Shown here piece by piece: positions 1 through 11,408 of a DNA stretch of 64,000 nucleotides. The notes below the pieces were generated by a model. That model did not search any database. It had not been told where the DNA came from and worked only from the letters and a program-made list of their open reading frames with translations. Source of the DNA: Euwallacea fornicatus (Eukaryota > Arthropoda > Insecta > Coleoptera > Curculionidae); contig NC_089555.1 in NCBI RefSeq assembly GCF_040115645.1, positions 1,922,001-1,986,000 of the forward strand, written 5' to 3'. The position numbers and the translations under genes are program-made. Each line of letters begins with the position of its first letter. Within the stretch, counting starts at the first letter, position 1.

Positions 1-169
1 CCATTAACTTATTAAAAACGTCATCAATCATCAAATATCAATCAATCGGATCTTTTTTCGTATAGCTTCCCTCCAAATTTCAACTTTTTAAGTTCAAAAA
101 TATAAAAGTTATAAGGGCGGACCACCATCTTAAATCACCCGGTATATCTCTCCGCAAAGGCAACCCTTT

Positions 170-480
170 GCCCCTAGGCGAATTTATGGCAGGATCCTCG
201 TATAACAAAACCAAAAAATGGTATGTCGGCCACGACATTAATATTACGGAGTGGCCCGCGAAAAATTCAGATCTAAACCCAATGGAAAATTTATGGGGAC
301 ATTTGCCTCGCAAGATCTACGTACGATCAGGGACGTCGCCAGTTTAGTAGCACTGAAGACCCAAAGAAAAAAACTGCTGACAAGAGTTATGATATTCCCC
401 TTAAAATTTTCCAAGGGTTAATCGAAAATATGGAGGACCGAATATTTAACGTCATACAATGGAAAGGGGAACCATGGAAT
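170..480 (+). mobile_element. Tc1/mariner transposase relic (C-terminal catalytic end)
   Basis: On the plus strand a broken reading frame still reads ITEWPAKNSDLNPMENLWG, the conserved block around the last catalytic acidic residue of Tc1-type DDE transposases. About 90 bases downstream comes a second block, IFQGLIENMEDRIFNVI, which matches the family's usual C-terminal helix. Stops and frameshifts separate the blocks, so the copy is dead. Inverted repeats were not found. It lies upstream of the first visible cyclase exon, probably inside an intron of that gene. Confidence 0.75.
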
Positions 481-789
481 GGTGAGGGTATTTTAACCAA
501 AATTTTATGTGGTCTTATATTTTTTAACAAGAGTTTTTCATTTTGCCGTTAAAAAAATGTTAAATTATAAAAAGACCCAAAATCTATGAAGTATTTGTGT
601 ATATTCCTTGTCTTCGAGTCTTCTCAGATAAGTTATATTTATATATTTTTTTTTATTTATCTTAGGGAAAAACTAAGAGTGGTCCTATACTTTTTGGACG
701 CACTTTAACGCTTCCCCCCCTACATCTCCAGTGGGAATTTGAGTAACTTGCAATTAATGAAGTTGAAAATAAACACTTTTTGCTTCCAG
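481..789. other. Non-coding stretch, likely intron
   Basis: AT-rich sequence with no supported gene. It ends in the splice acceptor (ttgcttccag) that opens the first visible cyclase exon, so it is most simply the 3' part of an intron whose upstream exon lies left of the window. Confidence 0.5.
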
Positions 790-2679
790 ATGTTCGATAG
801 CGTGTCCATCCTCTTCTCGGACGTGGTCACCTTTACCGAAATTTGCAGTCGAATCACCCCAATGGAAGTCGTGTCAATGTTAAACGGCATGTACTCCATT
901 TTCGACAGACTCACCGAACGAAATCGCGTCTACAAAGTGAGTGTCTTGAATTGATAATATTAGCCCGTGATCAAGCACCTCTGGCACCTGCAAGTATCTA
1001 AGAAAGTTCGCTTATTATGTAAATACAACTAACTTTAGCACAGAATCACTATTTTGCTTGTTATGCTTTTCCTGGCGATTCAACTGCAATCCCTCTTTAC
1101 ACGCTGCCGCGTCCAGGTGGAAACCATTGGAGATGCTTATATGGTGGTCAGCGGAGCGCCCGCTAAAGAGGGCAACCACGCCGAAAGGGTCTGCGACATG
1201 GCTTTGGATATGGTGGAAGCTATCACTGATCTGAAGGACCCTTCTACTGGTAAATCTCAATGATTCCAACCGTTTAAAATCAAAAAATCTTTTGTAGGCC
1301 AGCACCTGCGAATTAGAGTGGGAGTGCATTCAGGAGCTGTGGTCGCTGGAATTGTCGGTCTAAAAATGCCACGATATTGCCTCTTCGGAGACAGCGTTAA
1401 CACAGCTTCAAGGATGGAATCCTCGAGCGAAACCATGAAAATCCACATTTCCGAGTATACAAGACAGTGTCTGCCTCCCTCCTACAAAGTGTTGGAGAGG
1501 GGGGAAATTCAGATTAAGGGCAAGGGGGCGATGAAAACTTATTGGTTGCTGGGCAGGGAGTGCAGGACGCCCATTCCCAGGCTGCACCAAAATACTATAC
1601 CGACATCGCAAGAAATCATTCTCAAGCAACCCAATAGCCCCAGTTCGACGACTGGAAGTACCAAGGATTTGTTAGGAAGAGCGGCTGTGTATTCGCCCAT
1701 AACTTTCCAGGATGTGGCCAGGAGAAGTATTGCTAGTTCGCCGGTGAAACATACGTTGAATAGCCGAGGTAAAGATATCCACAATTTCACATTTCTGACC
1801 AGAAATTCGGAGGCAAATTACAATTTTTCCCAGGAAATCGATCCAACTCTGAGGGGGCTACAGCCTCCTGGGACCCTGCCCAATATTTTGGCTCCCCCAT
1901 CAGCAGGAGGGAAACCGGAGAAAACGAAGAATGGCAAGATGAGGGTGGTAGTAACAGACCAAGCATTGCAAGCTCCTCCAACAATTCCGCTTTTCCCACT
2001 CTGTACAAATCTGTTTCGACGCTGAGTATCAATTTCGAGGATAGGTAGCTCTTGTTCCACGCCATGCGAGTAAAAAACCGTAAAGTTTGATTTTTCAGCC
2101 ATAAAAAAGCCATGGAACTCAATATCCCATTGAGCAGCAGCAACAGCTCTATCGACTCTCCCACTCCCACGCACACTTCCGGAATTCTGATAAAACACAA
2201 GGAAATCAATCATGTGTCCAATGCAAAGGAAGAGACTCCTATCAAGAAAGTGGAAATCGACGACGTTCCTATTGAGATCGAACCGCAAAAAAGCGTATGT
2301 AAAATCAGTTGGTGAATATCAGGAGGGAAAAAATGATAATTTCATTTGTCAGAGCGGCTGCAGTCCTTTGGACACTCCAGAGTTCGGGAGGGCCATGTAC
2401 AAATATGCAAAGAGATTAGGAAAGCACAACAAAGACAAAGAGATCCCGGAGTCCAAAAGCGATAGCGACATTAAAAGGAGCGAAAATCTGGTAAGCCCGT
2501 GAGTTGTGACCTTAAGGAGAGACGTACAACAGTTGTTTCAGGTAACAGGTTGTCTCTCCACCAGCAAAAGCCAACCGAACTTCAGCAAGTCGCACAGCAG
2601 ACACCATCAGCAGTGTTGTTCGGGCTTTAGTTCGTCAAACAGACACAAACTGCAAAATAACGCGTGTGGCATACTTTAA
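790..2679 (+). CDS. Gyc88E: Atypical soluble guanylyl cyclase, Gyc88E/MsGC-beta3 type (3' part)
   Basis: Makes cGMP from GTP; family members of this type are haem proteins linked to oxygen sensing and can act as homodimers (established knowledge). Seven exons are visible: 790-936, 1117-1249, 1298-1768, 1834-2044, 2099-2294, 2353-2490 and 2542-2679 (477 codons plus stop, all junctions in frame). The class III cyclase domain fills the first three. It holds both metal-binding aspartates (SDVVTFTEI and VETIGDAYM), the guanine-selecting Glu of VET and Cys of YCLFGD, and the Asn/Arg of NTASRMES. Because one chain holds all of these, catalysis without an alpha partner is plausible. The long C-terminal tail, Ser-rich and ending in a His/Cys-rich segment, favours Gyc88E over the shorter Gyc89D type. 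The haem-NO-binding and coiled-coil parts lie left of the window. Confidence 0.88.
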
Positions 2680-3562
2680 GTTAGGCCATGTTTATTGTTG
2701 AAAGTTACTTTTGACCAAAGAGTATATTAGTTTATTAGAGCAATCGTTGTGTACAGAGTTCGGTTATATGAAAGCTTATGAAGAAATAACGGCACGGCCA
2801 GTCAGTGATACAGGGTAAACTATTAATTATATACAGGGCGCAAATACAGTGGCAATGGCTCGGATATTTGCCCGACTCTGTACGCGTATTTCTAAAACAA
2901 AAAGGTATTTTCGTATCATTCGAAACAAGGGTTACGTATTAGTTTACAATAATTTATCTCGTGTAACAGGTACAAAAATAATCTTAACAGGAGTACAAAC
3001 GAATTATTTCCCGAATTGGGGCAAACTCACAAGCATCTCAACTGTACCCCTTTAGTCGTGTTAGTATAGCAACACCCGGAGCACATTTAGCCCACAAACA
3101 TCGTTAATGTAGCAAACAATCAAAACATGTTGTCCTTAATCAAAAAAAAAAAAAGAATGTTCATCAGTGATGTGTAGATGTCCCATTAACAAAAATACAA
3201 ATTTTATTTCATAAACATGCTCCTTTTAATCCCCAACCTTGCAGATGCAAAATCCGCTTTCGCGAGGTTAAGCGATATCATTAACAATCCTTTCGTAATG
3301 ACAATTTGCGTGTTAATCGGGTGGGACCTTATGCGGATCAAGAACGTATAGCAATGAGTATTTGGTTTAAAAATGGTAAAACGAGTGAAAGTATTGACCA
3401 ACAAAGTCACAGCAATGGAGCTGCTGGTTCTGAGTGAATTGGGCCCGTCGGTTGTGGCGCAAATGTGGTTTAAACCAAGCGGAGAGATCGTTTGCAAAAG
3501 GCGGCAATATTTTTCAAACTAAATTCCATTTCTGCTTTTAAACGCGGATTAGTCTTAGCATC
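2680..3562. other. 3' UTR of the cyclase gene and spacer before GILT
   Basis: No coding exon could be supported. The first part is presumably the cyclase 3' UTR. A run of 14 A residues lies near 3144-3157. Short open frames on either strand show no domain and no splice context. Confidence 0.5.
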
Positions 3563-4461
3563 ATGTGGACAAACGAGCAAATAATTATCACTCTATGCGC
3601 TTTGAGTGCGAACTTGGTGTGTTCGGTACAAGACCGTATTCCTAAGGTAAGAGTAAACTGCACGCTGCGAATTTTAACTGCAAGCTAGTTAGAAACAGAG
3701 CCCTCGATCTTACCCTAATTCCTACGAAAAATAGCTTTAGCTTAAAGTTAACAGCAGCTTAATAGTATGGCCTTCAAGCACCAAATATTAGGTGAACATA
3801 TCCGTATACTTCGAGTCGCTCTGCCCCGACAGCCACAACTTCATAGTGAACCAGCTGTACCCTTCTTGGGACGACATTCGCGACTACGTCAATGTTCGGT
3901 TTGTCCCCTTCGGCAAAAGTACTGTAAGTACACCAAAATGCACGTAAACCCAACCACTCAACTTCGATTAAGAGCTTAGAAAATGGCACTAAATTTGCCT
4001 GCCAGCACGGCTCTAATGAATGCAAAGGAAATAGGATTATTTCCTGCGCTTTGAGTAGACTTCCCGATCAGGATTTACAAGTCCAATATCTGCGGTGTTT
4101 CATGGATGTATACAAATACGCAACGATTGATGAGGAGGAAAAAGGACAAAAGTGCGCCCAGATTTTGGGGCTCGTCTTTGAAGAATTTATGCGGAACTGC
4201 TATCAAACGAAAGAAGGGACTCGTCTGCAGTTAGCTGCCGAGGAGGACACGAGAAAGGTCGGCCCGAGATTTGTCCCTACAGTGGTTTACAACGAGGTGA
4301 GAAATAGTGGAAAATTTGAAGAAAATGTGAAAACTTCCTTGCAGGTATTCGACCAGCAACTTCAGGACGAGAGCATAGAAAACTTCAGGGAAACCGCCTG
4401 CAAAGTTATTCAACGAAATACCGCGGAAACGTGTGCTTACAGGGCAGTAGTACACGCCTGA
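3563..4461 (+). CDS. GILT-like lysosomal thiol reductase
   Basis: Gamma-interferon-inducible lysosomal thiol reductase family; in the endo-lysosome it reduces disulfides of ingested proteins. Four exons: 3563-3646, 3792-3923, 3973-4296 and 4345-4461, all phase 0, giving 218 residues, normal for the family. Exon 1 encodes a hydrophobic secretion signal (ITLCALSANLVCSV). Exon 2 carries the thioredoxin-like active-site strand VYFESLCPDSHNF, and exon 3 the GILT signature CQHGSNECKGN followed by further paired cysteines (RCFMDV, KCAQIL, RNCYQ). An N-glycosylation sequon (NGT) lies just before the signature. The active site reads C-P-D-S rather than C-x-x-C, a variant I believe is common in insect GILTs. 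It follows the cyclase gene in the same orientation, about 880 bases downstream. Confidence 0.93.
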
Positions 4462-5481
4462 AGCACTAAAGAGGATTTTAGTATGCAAATAAGTTAAATC
4501 AGTTAGTGTTGTGTATCAAAATATATTTTATCAAATAACCACTAACGGTCGATAAAAACATTTTAACCTAGAACAGAAGTAACAAACACATACAAAACTC
4601 TGCGAAGAAGAGAAACGTTTCGAGCTTCAAACTACACTAAGAACGAAAGTAATGAGAGAACTCTTAAACGAAAACACATTTCAAACTTTGCAGAAACTTA
4701 AGAAAAATATTTAATACTAACTGAGGTCTTAGATTAAGAGCAGCAGCGCCAATCAATACTAAGGTAAGCGATCACCTGGAATTAAAACATGTAAAAACAT
4801 CTGGTGCAAGTCAGTTTATATTAGCAACACGCTGGTGTTCAACAAGAAATCGTGTTTTAAGGCAAATCTGTTGGATACAGAGATCAATACAGTTTTACAA
4901 CCTTACAGAGTGGGGATACAAGGACTCTTTACCGTCCGTCCTAGTGAATCATTATGCATCTGAACTAAAAATTATACCTATTATTCCTATTTCTTATTAA
5001 CGAAAATCATCTTTTATACGCAAAAAAATGAATTTACTTTAACTTATTATAGCAACTATTGGTAGTGTCGATATATCTTGAAAAAATTCCAACATACCAC
5101 TGTGAAATGATAAACACCGCACTGCTGTAAAATCAACAGCACTAAACCTTAAAATCAAATTTTCAAGCGGGTACACGCGTTCCGCTAATACAAACCGACT
5201 CACCCTGTATATATAACTTTTTCTACTAATAAACACTGTGGTATAATCGAATATCTTGCGTTGATTATAACTATGAAAATTTATATCAGAAAATACCGAT
5301 TCAATGACAGTGCTCATTTTAAGTGTATTTTGGGTATAGACATTCAATGAACGCTTTAATATCAAATAATAGAACTTTAAAAACGACAGATTAACCCAAA
5401 ACAATACCGAAAGCAATTCGAAGTCTACAAAATATTAGCAAAAATTACCTTAAAGCGCATTGTCATATCATCACCATTACT
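4462..5481. other. Intergenic spacer between GILT and mael
   Basis: The 3' ends of two convergent genes face each other here. Apart from the repeat end at about 5040-5210 I see no feature. A minus-strand frame of 125 codons (5039-5416) lacks domain similarity and overlaps the repeat. Confidence 0.5.
5040..5212 (-). repeat. Transposon-end-like sequence starting TACAGGGTGAGTC
   Basis: Read on the minus strand, the stretch opens with tatacagggtgagtc. Very similar 'acagggtg' termini close the inverted-repeat elements at 36.3, 44.9 and 47.4 kb in this window. No partner arm was found, so this is probably a solo or decayed end. Confidence 0.4.
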
Positions 5482-8278
5482 TTATTCTTGCCCACCATGA
5501 GAGCCGAGTTTCCTCCATTGAGGTCGCCGAACTCCTCTGCCTGTTCCTAGAGCTGGAAAATCCAGGGTCGAAACGTTTTCAGCTTCCTCTAAACACCAAA
5601 ATATGTGATATTTGAAAAATTATGAGAGAACAATTATGTACCTGGTAGAGTCTGAGAGGCGCTCCCAGAGGCCAATTTTCGTGTACCTCTGCCCTGACTC
5701 AGTGATAATTCCGAGAAATCATTTTCAAAGGAGTTTGCTGGAAAAACATGATGAGAAATGCTTAAATCAACACATGAATTTTGTGAATACTGAATCCTCA
5801 TATACGTAAATGAATGCCGTTCTAACGGTGTTCCTGTGAATTATTTGCTAAAATAGCCAAGTGATATTCGCACAGGCGTGTTTTTGATTTGATGTAGTCT
5901 TGACAGCTCACATAGCGGCGTGTGAATCACACGAATGTTTCAGCCAATCATTTGCAGGGGCATCGTTAGAACACACTTATATTCATACCTTACATTTAGA
6001 ATTTCTGTTTATTGAGCACAATTTAAATATGCGCGAACGTTATTTTCATACGGTTCAAATTAAAAAATATATACATCTTACTATCTTTATATTATTTTCA
6101 AAGCCCTTAAAATGCCTTTTTGATGCTTACAAACGTCTCATTAAGTCAGTAGTGCGTAATATATTTCATGCTGCATATACACACACAAGAATACGTTATT
6201 AAAAACGAACTTACACAAACTTGGATTAACAGCACCCACGTAACTTTGAGCAAAACCTGAGCGCTGTCCTGAAGTATTGGAAGAGGTCTGCAAAAAAATA
6301 TATAAACCACTATATACTAATACGTCCGTAGGGCTTTAAAGTTCTTACTGCGCGTCGGTCCAATGACGGGAAATTTTCATCAAAATTCGAAGTTAAGGAG
6401 TTTACACTAAAAACGCTGCTCGTATTTGACTCAGTCTCCCACACTTCTGAATTGGCATCCGAATCAAATTCACTGTCGTACTGCTCCAGGACAATGCAAC
6501 ATAAATTTTCTTACACTTTCAGCATTCAATTATGTATTATACCTTTCGAGAATGCCGGCTCGACAGAGAGCTGCGACTGCTAAAACCGTCATGCGAACTT
6601 GCAGCCTTTGGAACTCTCGATTCTTTGGGGACATGTTGACCGCTGATAAGCTCGATATTTAGATCAGTGCAACAATTATCACAAATTACGTAAGCATATC
6701 TGTGCACTAAGGATTTGCTGCAGTACACTGGATGCGAGTTGGAGGAAGAATGGTACTGCAAAACTTGAATTTAGAATGTTTTCTTTTTGTGTCATGAGAC
6801 GTACTTTGCAGGCGATGCCTGGTTCATAAGCATATATATCTTTCTCTAATTCTCGGTTACTAAAAGTCAGAGATGGCCACACTTGGTCATCAGCTACAAT
6901 ATTTCTTAAAAAATACAACATCACCTGCAAAAGAAAATGTAAAAAATATAACTTTTCTGTTTTTTAGCGCTCACTTGTAAATCATAAACTTTAAACATGT
7001 TGGGGGCATCCTCATAATCTGCTGCCCACGTATTCAAAATATTTTGAACAACCTTGGAGTATGTCTTATGGGCATACAAAATGGGCATATTTTTGCTTCC
7101 TTGCGGTTTGCTCTTCTACAAATTACGCTCTAAAACTGCATTAAAAACAAACAGACTTAATACCTCAATAAATAATTTCAACTCATAGTAAATCGTCTCC
7201 ATATTACTTTTATCATCATCGAACGGTATGCTGATCAAATGCGTTTCTTCTGAATGTTTTTTAGCATCGAATTTATACCCGATCGGAAGCGGACCTGGGG
7301 GAAAAACCTACACTCAGTAAGGCTAATAAATTCATAAATCTTAGCACACCTGGCTGTACCATGCGGTGAAACACGTTCTCAGGTTTCACGCCGTCTTTAA
7401 GATCGAAGGCCAACAGCGCTATTTCGGCAGGCCAGAAACGGTCCTCCGCCCCCAAATAGCAGAAAATATTGCAGTGCACCAGGAAAAATGTTCCTGTTGC
7501 CAACTCTAAAATTAAGCAAAACATAATTTGATCAAAGCTGTAGCTAAAATCGGCAAAACTACCGTTTCTAGTATGAGCTAATGTCAATAAGTTTCTAATT
7601 TCTTGTCTAGCATTGCTCTCGGCTTCTTGCTTTAGATGCATTTCATGAGTTAATTCATCCACTCTGCGACCATCACAAGTCAGCTTTGGTTGGCCGCCTT
7701 TAAGGCTTCTCGCTCTTTCCTCATACGGCCTTTTTTGATCTTTGGACATTTGCTTAAAAAGTACGGGAGTTTATGAAATAACTTTGAAAAACTAAAACGT
7801 GCAAGCTGTACTTGCACGTGACCAGGATTGGTATGTCCGAAACGATTGTGTTTGTAAAACCGGTAAAATACATAAAAAATTGCAATTCTTAAAGGCTTTC
7901 AATGTGCCTTAAACGACGTTGCCAAACCATTTTTGGTTCCTAAGATTTTACGAATTAACAAAATCAGATTAAATGACCTTATTTCCACTGAATGTTCCTA
8001 ATCCTGCATGAGTATGCACTAACTAGAGTTAATTTTTTTTTAATTCATCACAGTTGATGGAAAAATTCAATTTTCTTCTTATTGTAAAAAAAATATGAAG
8101 GAGTCGTTTTGCAGAAATACCTGGGATAAATATGTATTACAGATAAACTTACAGTCCAAAGTGGACCTGCTGCAGCAATGGCGTCCTTCAAATTATTATA
8201 CTTCCGACCAGGTGAACTCATAAGCTCTTGAGAAAAGAGTATAAACGCATTAGCTTTTCCATGTTTTTTGGGTGCCAT
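5482..8278 (-). CDS. mael: Maelstrom (HMG box + MAEL domain), piRNA pathway factor
   Basis: Maelstrom acts in the piRNA pathway, in nuclear transposon silencing and piRNA biogenesis. Exons, 5' to 3': 8278-8153, 7752-7563, 7505-7350, 7294-7164, 7115-6975, 6924-6805, 6755-6543, 6480-6349, 6287-6217, 5697-5642 and 5588-5482 (480 residues; known homologues are roughly 430-460). Exons 1-2 give an HMG box (MAPKKHGKANAFILFSQE, then SKDQKRPYEERA). Exons 3-7 give the MAEL nuclease-like fold, with LVHCNIFCYLGAEDRFWP, GYKFDAKKHSEETHLI and RYAYVICDNCC, whose Cys/His residues fit the family's ECHC zinc site. Exon 8 is acidic. The last three exons are Gly/Arg/Ser-rich and less certain: exon 10 is open in all three frames, and a stronger donor two bases downstream of 6217 would give a different, shorter tail. 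In the chosen frame the stop codon lies inside an AATAAA signal. Start is the first Met of the HMG box. Confidence 0.93.
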
Positions 8279-9625
8279 TTTAGCTTTTTGCAACTCCTAA
8301 AAATTTGCTATGTGATACGATAGCAGGACGAGCCTCTTGAATCGGGATCTGAAATTGTCTTTCTATAACCAAATTTTAAATGTGGTAACAATAAAGAGAG
8401 AGAATAATAGATTCTGGAAAATTGTTACTAAAAACTTTGCTTTTTTTACAGCAGAGTTATTCTACTTGCAATCAAACTTACCAGCTTATTTTTTTTTATT
8501 TAAAAGTATTAGACGTTACTTATTTGCCCTTACATTTAAACACACCACGTTACATGAAACATGAACTGCTAAAAATCTAACTTTCAATCAAAGTGCTGAG
8601 CGAGCACAAATCAACCGACACAAATAAAATCAGTTTTAAAAAAACGGACTTTTTTAATAGCAGAAAAAGGGCATTCCAGCCAAGCAGCTGATTTGTGTCA
8701 GTCAATTTTAGGAAAGGCAAGCAAGAAATAAAAAACGGGGTCTCTACTTTTAAAGTTAAATCGTCTACACACATAGTTAGGAGGCATTTATGCGACTTCG
8801 TCGACCAGGCAAGGATCAGCAAGTACTTTCATCAGGTTCGAGCGATTCTTAAGGGAGCAGTGTTTTGCGTCTCGCCCTTGGGGGCCGACGTCGAGTGCAC
8901 AGCTGCCAAGATTGTATCGAGGCTTTGATAAGTCTTGGTTGCATCCAGGCTGCGAAAGAATTTCCCATCGCGTCCTGCAGTGTATCCAAACCACTCTGGG
9001 ATGATTTTTAAACAGATTTTCACAGCCTAACCCTAGGTGGACGTAACTATCGCTAAGATCTGACAGGAGCTAGTTCGCCATGTTTGATTTTAAAAAAGTA
9101 CCTACTTTTAAGCCATTTTGAAAGGCATCCAGCACATCTGTTTTAAAGAGTAGAAACGAAATATCGCTATCAGTTTCAATGTTATGTAAATGTAAACTAG
9201 TTAAATCCATATGGACTTAAAAAACCAACAATTTAGTCCGGCTAATAAAAAAAACAAACCTAACCTAGCCTTACCTATTTAGAAATTATCTTAATAATTC
9301 CCTAGTCGAGTATCATTTCGTCCTTGTCTTTCGAATGAAGTTTTACAGACAAAACAAGATACGCATGTTTCCACAAGATAAGGATAGAGCTGAAAACAAT
9401 TCTATAAGTGGCAACGCTGTGAGATTTCCTGCTGGCCATTTTCCACTTATTTTTCGTAATTTTCAATTTTCAAATGTTATTACGCGGGTTAAATTAATGA
9501 ATAAGTTTAATCACAGTCGTATCCGGCGAGCGATTTGTGACTCATCAATTCTACAGAAATTATAACGTAAAACATTCCACTTCCAATCATATTTTATTGG
9601 TTCTGCACGGATTTCTTCTGAGAAT
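8279..9625. other. Divergent promoter region of mael and the epimerase-like gene
   Basis: About 1.35 kb between two divergent start codons. No exon could be supported. At 8695-9023 both strands carry open frames of 60-77 codons, and base composition is richer in GC than the surroundings. I recognise no family there; it may be a repeat or an old insertion. Confidence 0.5.
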
Positions 9626-11408
9626 ATGGTTCACCCAAAAGTTCTCATTTTGGGAGGTAAATATGGGTTTTTTGACTAAAACTTGCATGTTTTAGATGAA
9701 CTTAACGAATGCTGATAAGTATCCACTATTTCCCAATCAACAACCTTATGCGAGGAATTCAAAACTGCAGTCTGTAAACCTGCCTGCAGTGACCCTAACT
9801 TTCTTATATATACTTATTAACATCCCATGCATACCTACCCTTCAAGCAGCCTCTAAACTTATTTCATATGTTGTTTTTGATATATAACATTGCTTTATTT
9901 CAGTTTATTTTATTTGCTATTTTAGGCTGCGGATTCATTGGAAGAAACTTTGTAACCCATTTGCTCGATAACAATATAGCAAGTTCAATTACTGTAGTTG
10001 ACAAAGTGCCCCCTCAAGTCGCATGGCTCAATGACATCCACAATGCTAGTTTCAAGAATGATTTGGTTCATTTTAAAAGTGCAAATCTTATCAATCCTGG
10101 TAAGGTTAATGGACACACAATTCAAGGAACAACACATTTATCAATAATTCTTCAAAGTTATTAACATGTTGCTGCATATCACTTGCATTGTAATTAATTT
10201 GAGGACATTGATGAATGTATCAACGTTGGACTAATTTCTTATAAAACGAAATGCTATCCACTATCATTGCCGGAATTTCATGTTTTAATTTCAGAATCTT
10301 GCAAAAATGCCTTTAGTCTTCCAGATGGGTCCACTTGGGATTTAGTGGTAAATTGTGCAGGAGAGACTAAAGCCAGCCAAACTGACCCTGTTTATAAAGA
10401 AGGTATCCTGAAACTGAGTATCAATTGTGCCAGACAAGCTGCCTTGCAAGTATTGTATAACATTCTCCTATCTCTTAAAGAAACTTTACAGATTTTGTTC
10501 CAGAATGTAGGTAGATACATTGAATTGTCTTCCGGAAACGTAAGCTCATCTGAAAAAACGCCGCACAAAGAAGACGACGCTTTGGAACCTTGGGGATTTG
10601 TTTCTAGATGGAAACTTGAGGTTTATTTTAAGTTTTCCATGCAATTACTAAATTTCATGCATTCATTAAACCTTCTAGGTAGAGAAAGAGCTGGCCGACA
10701 TTCCAAATCTACGTTACACAATAATACGTTTGCCCTTGGTATATGGTATTGGTGATAAAAACTATATTATGCCGCGAATTTTAGCAGCGGCTATTTACAA
10801 GGAATTGAACAAAATCATGAAGCTTCTATGGAATGAGGCTTTAAAAATGCAGACAGTGCATGTAGAAGATGTCTGCAGAGCAATTTTATTTTTATATGAA
10901 AGGGAAGACACTTTAGGAAATGTACATTTTAATTTCTTATAACGTGTTTTGCGTCTAATTGGGAGTATTGCTGCAGGTTTACAATTTAGTTGATGATGGA
11001 GATACCACACAAGGACTCATATCTAATATTCTAGCAGAGTTATTTAATGTAAAAGTTGACTATTATGGAAAAATAGTATCAGCTTGTGTGGATATTGAGA
11101 GTGCTGTTGAGGAAGCTAATGACAGACATTTAGTAAGTTTAGTTGATTTCAAAAGTTTGTTTCATAAAAAAATTCTATAATAGGTTCCTTGGGCAGAAGC
11201 TTGCCGAAGAGACCACATTGAAAATACCCCTCTTACCCCCCACATGGATCCAAGCCTATTACAACATAAACATTTAAATTTAGACGGCAATAAACTTAAA
11301 AATTTGGGTTTTGTTTTGAACGTTCCAAAACCCACTCTGGATAAATTTAAAGAAATCGTGGATGATTATGTCAAAATGAAAGTATTCCCCATTTCCCTGG
11401 CTTCTTAA
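9626..11408 (+). CDS. NAD-dependent epimerase/dehydratase-like protein (atypical extended SDR)
   Basis: Rossmann-fold oxidoreductase-like protein, substrate unknown. Exons: 9626-9656, 9926-10099, 10295-10449, 10504-10620, 10679-10921, 10977-11132 and 11184-11408 (366 residues, frame kept throughout). The first junction rebuilds the nucleotide-binding glycine motif LILGGCGFIGRNFV, split between exons 1 and 2. Later landmarks of extended SDRs are LVVNCAGETKASQ (the NxA strand), YIELSSGNV, RLPLVYGIGD and VHVEDVCRAI. The catalytic YxxxK is not intact: where Tyr is expected before the Lys of SRWKLEVEK the residue is Val. The enzyme may therefore be catalytically altered or a binding protein. The donor after exon 4 (gtttat) is weak. 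Divergent from mael. Confidence 0.85.

Noticed and set aside
5039..5416. Minus-strand 125-codon frame
   Set aside because: Overlaps the transposon-end-like repeat at 5.0-5.2 kb and has no family similarity.
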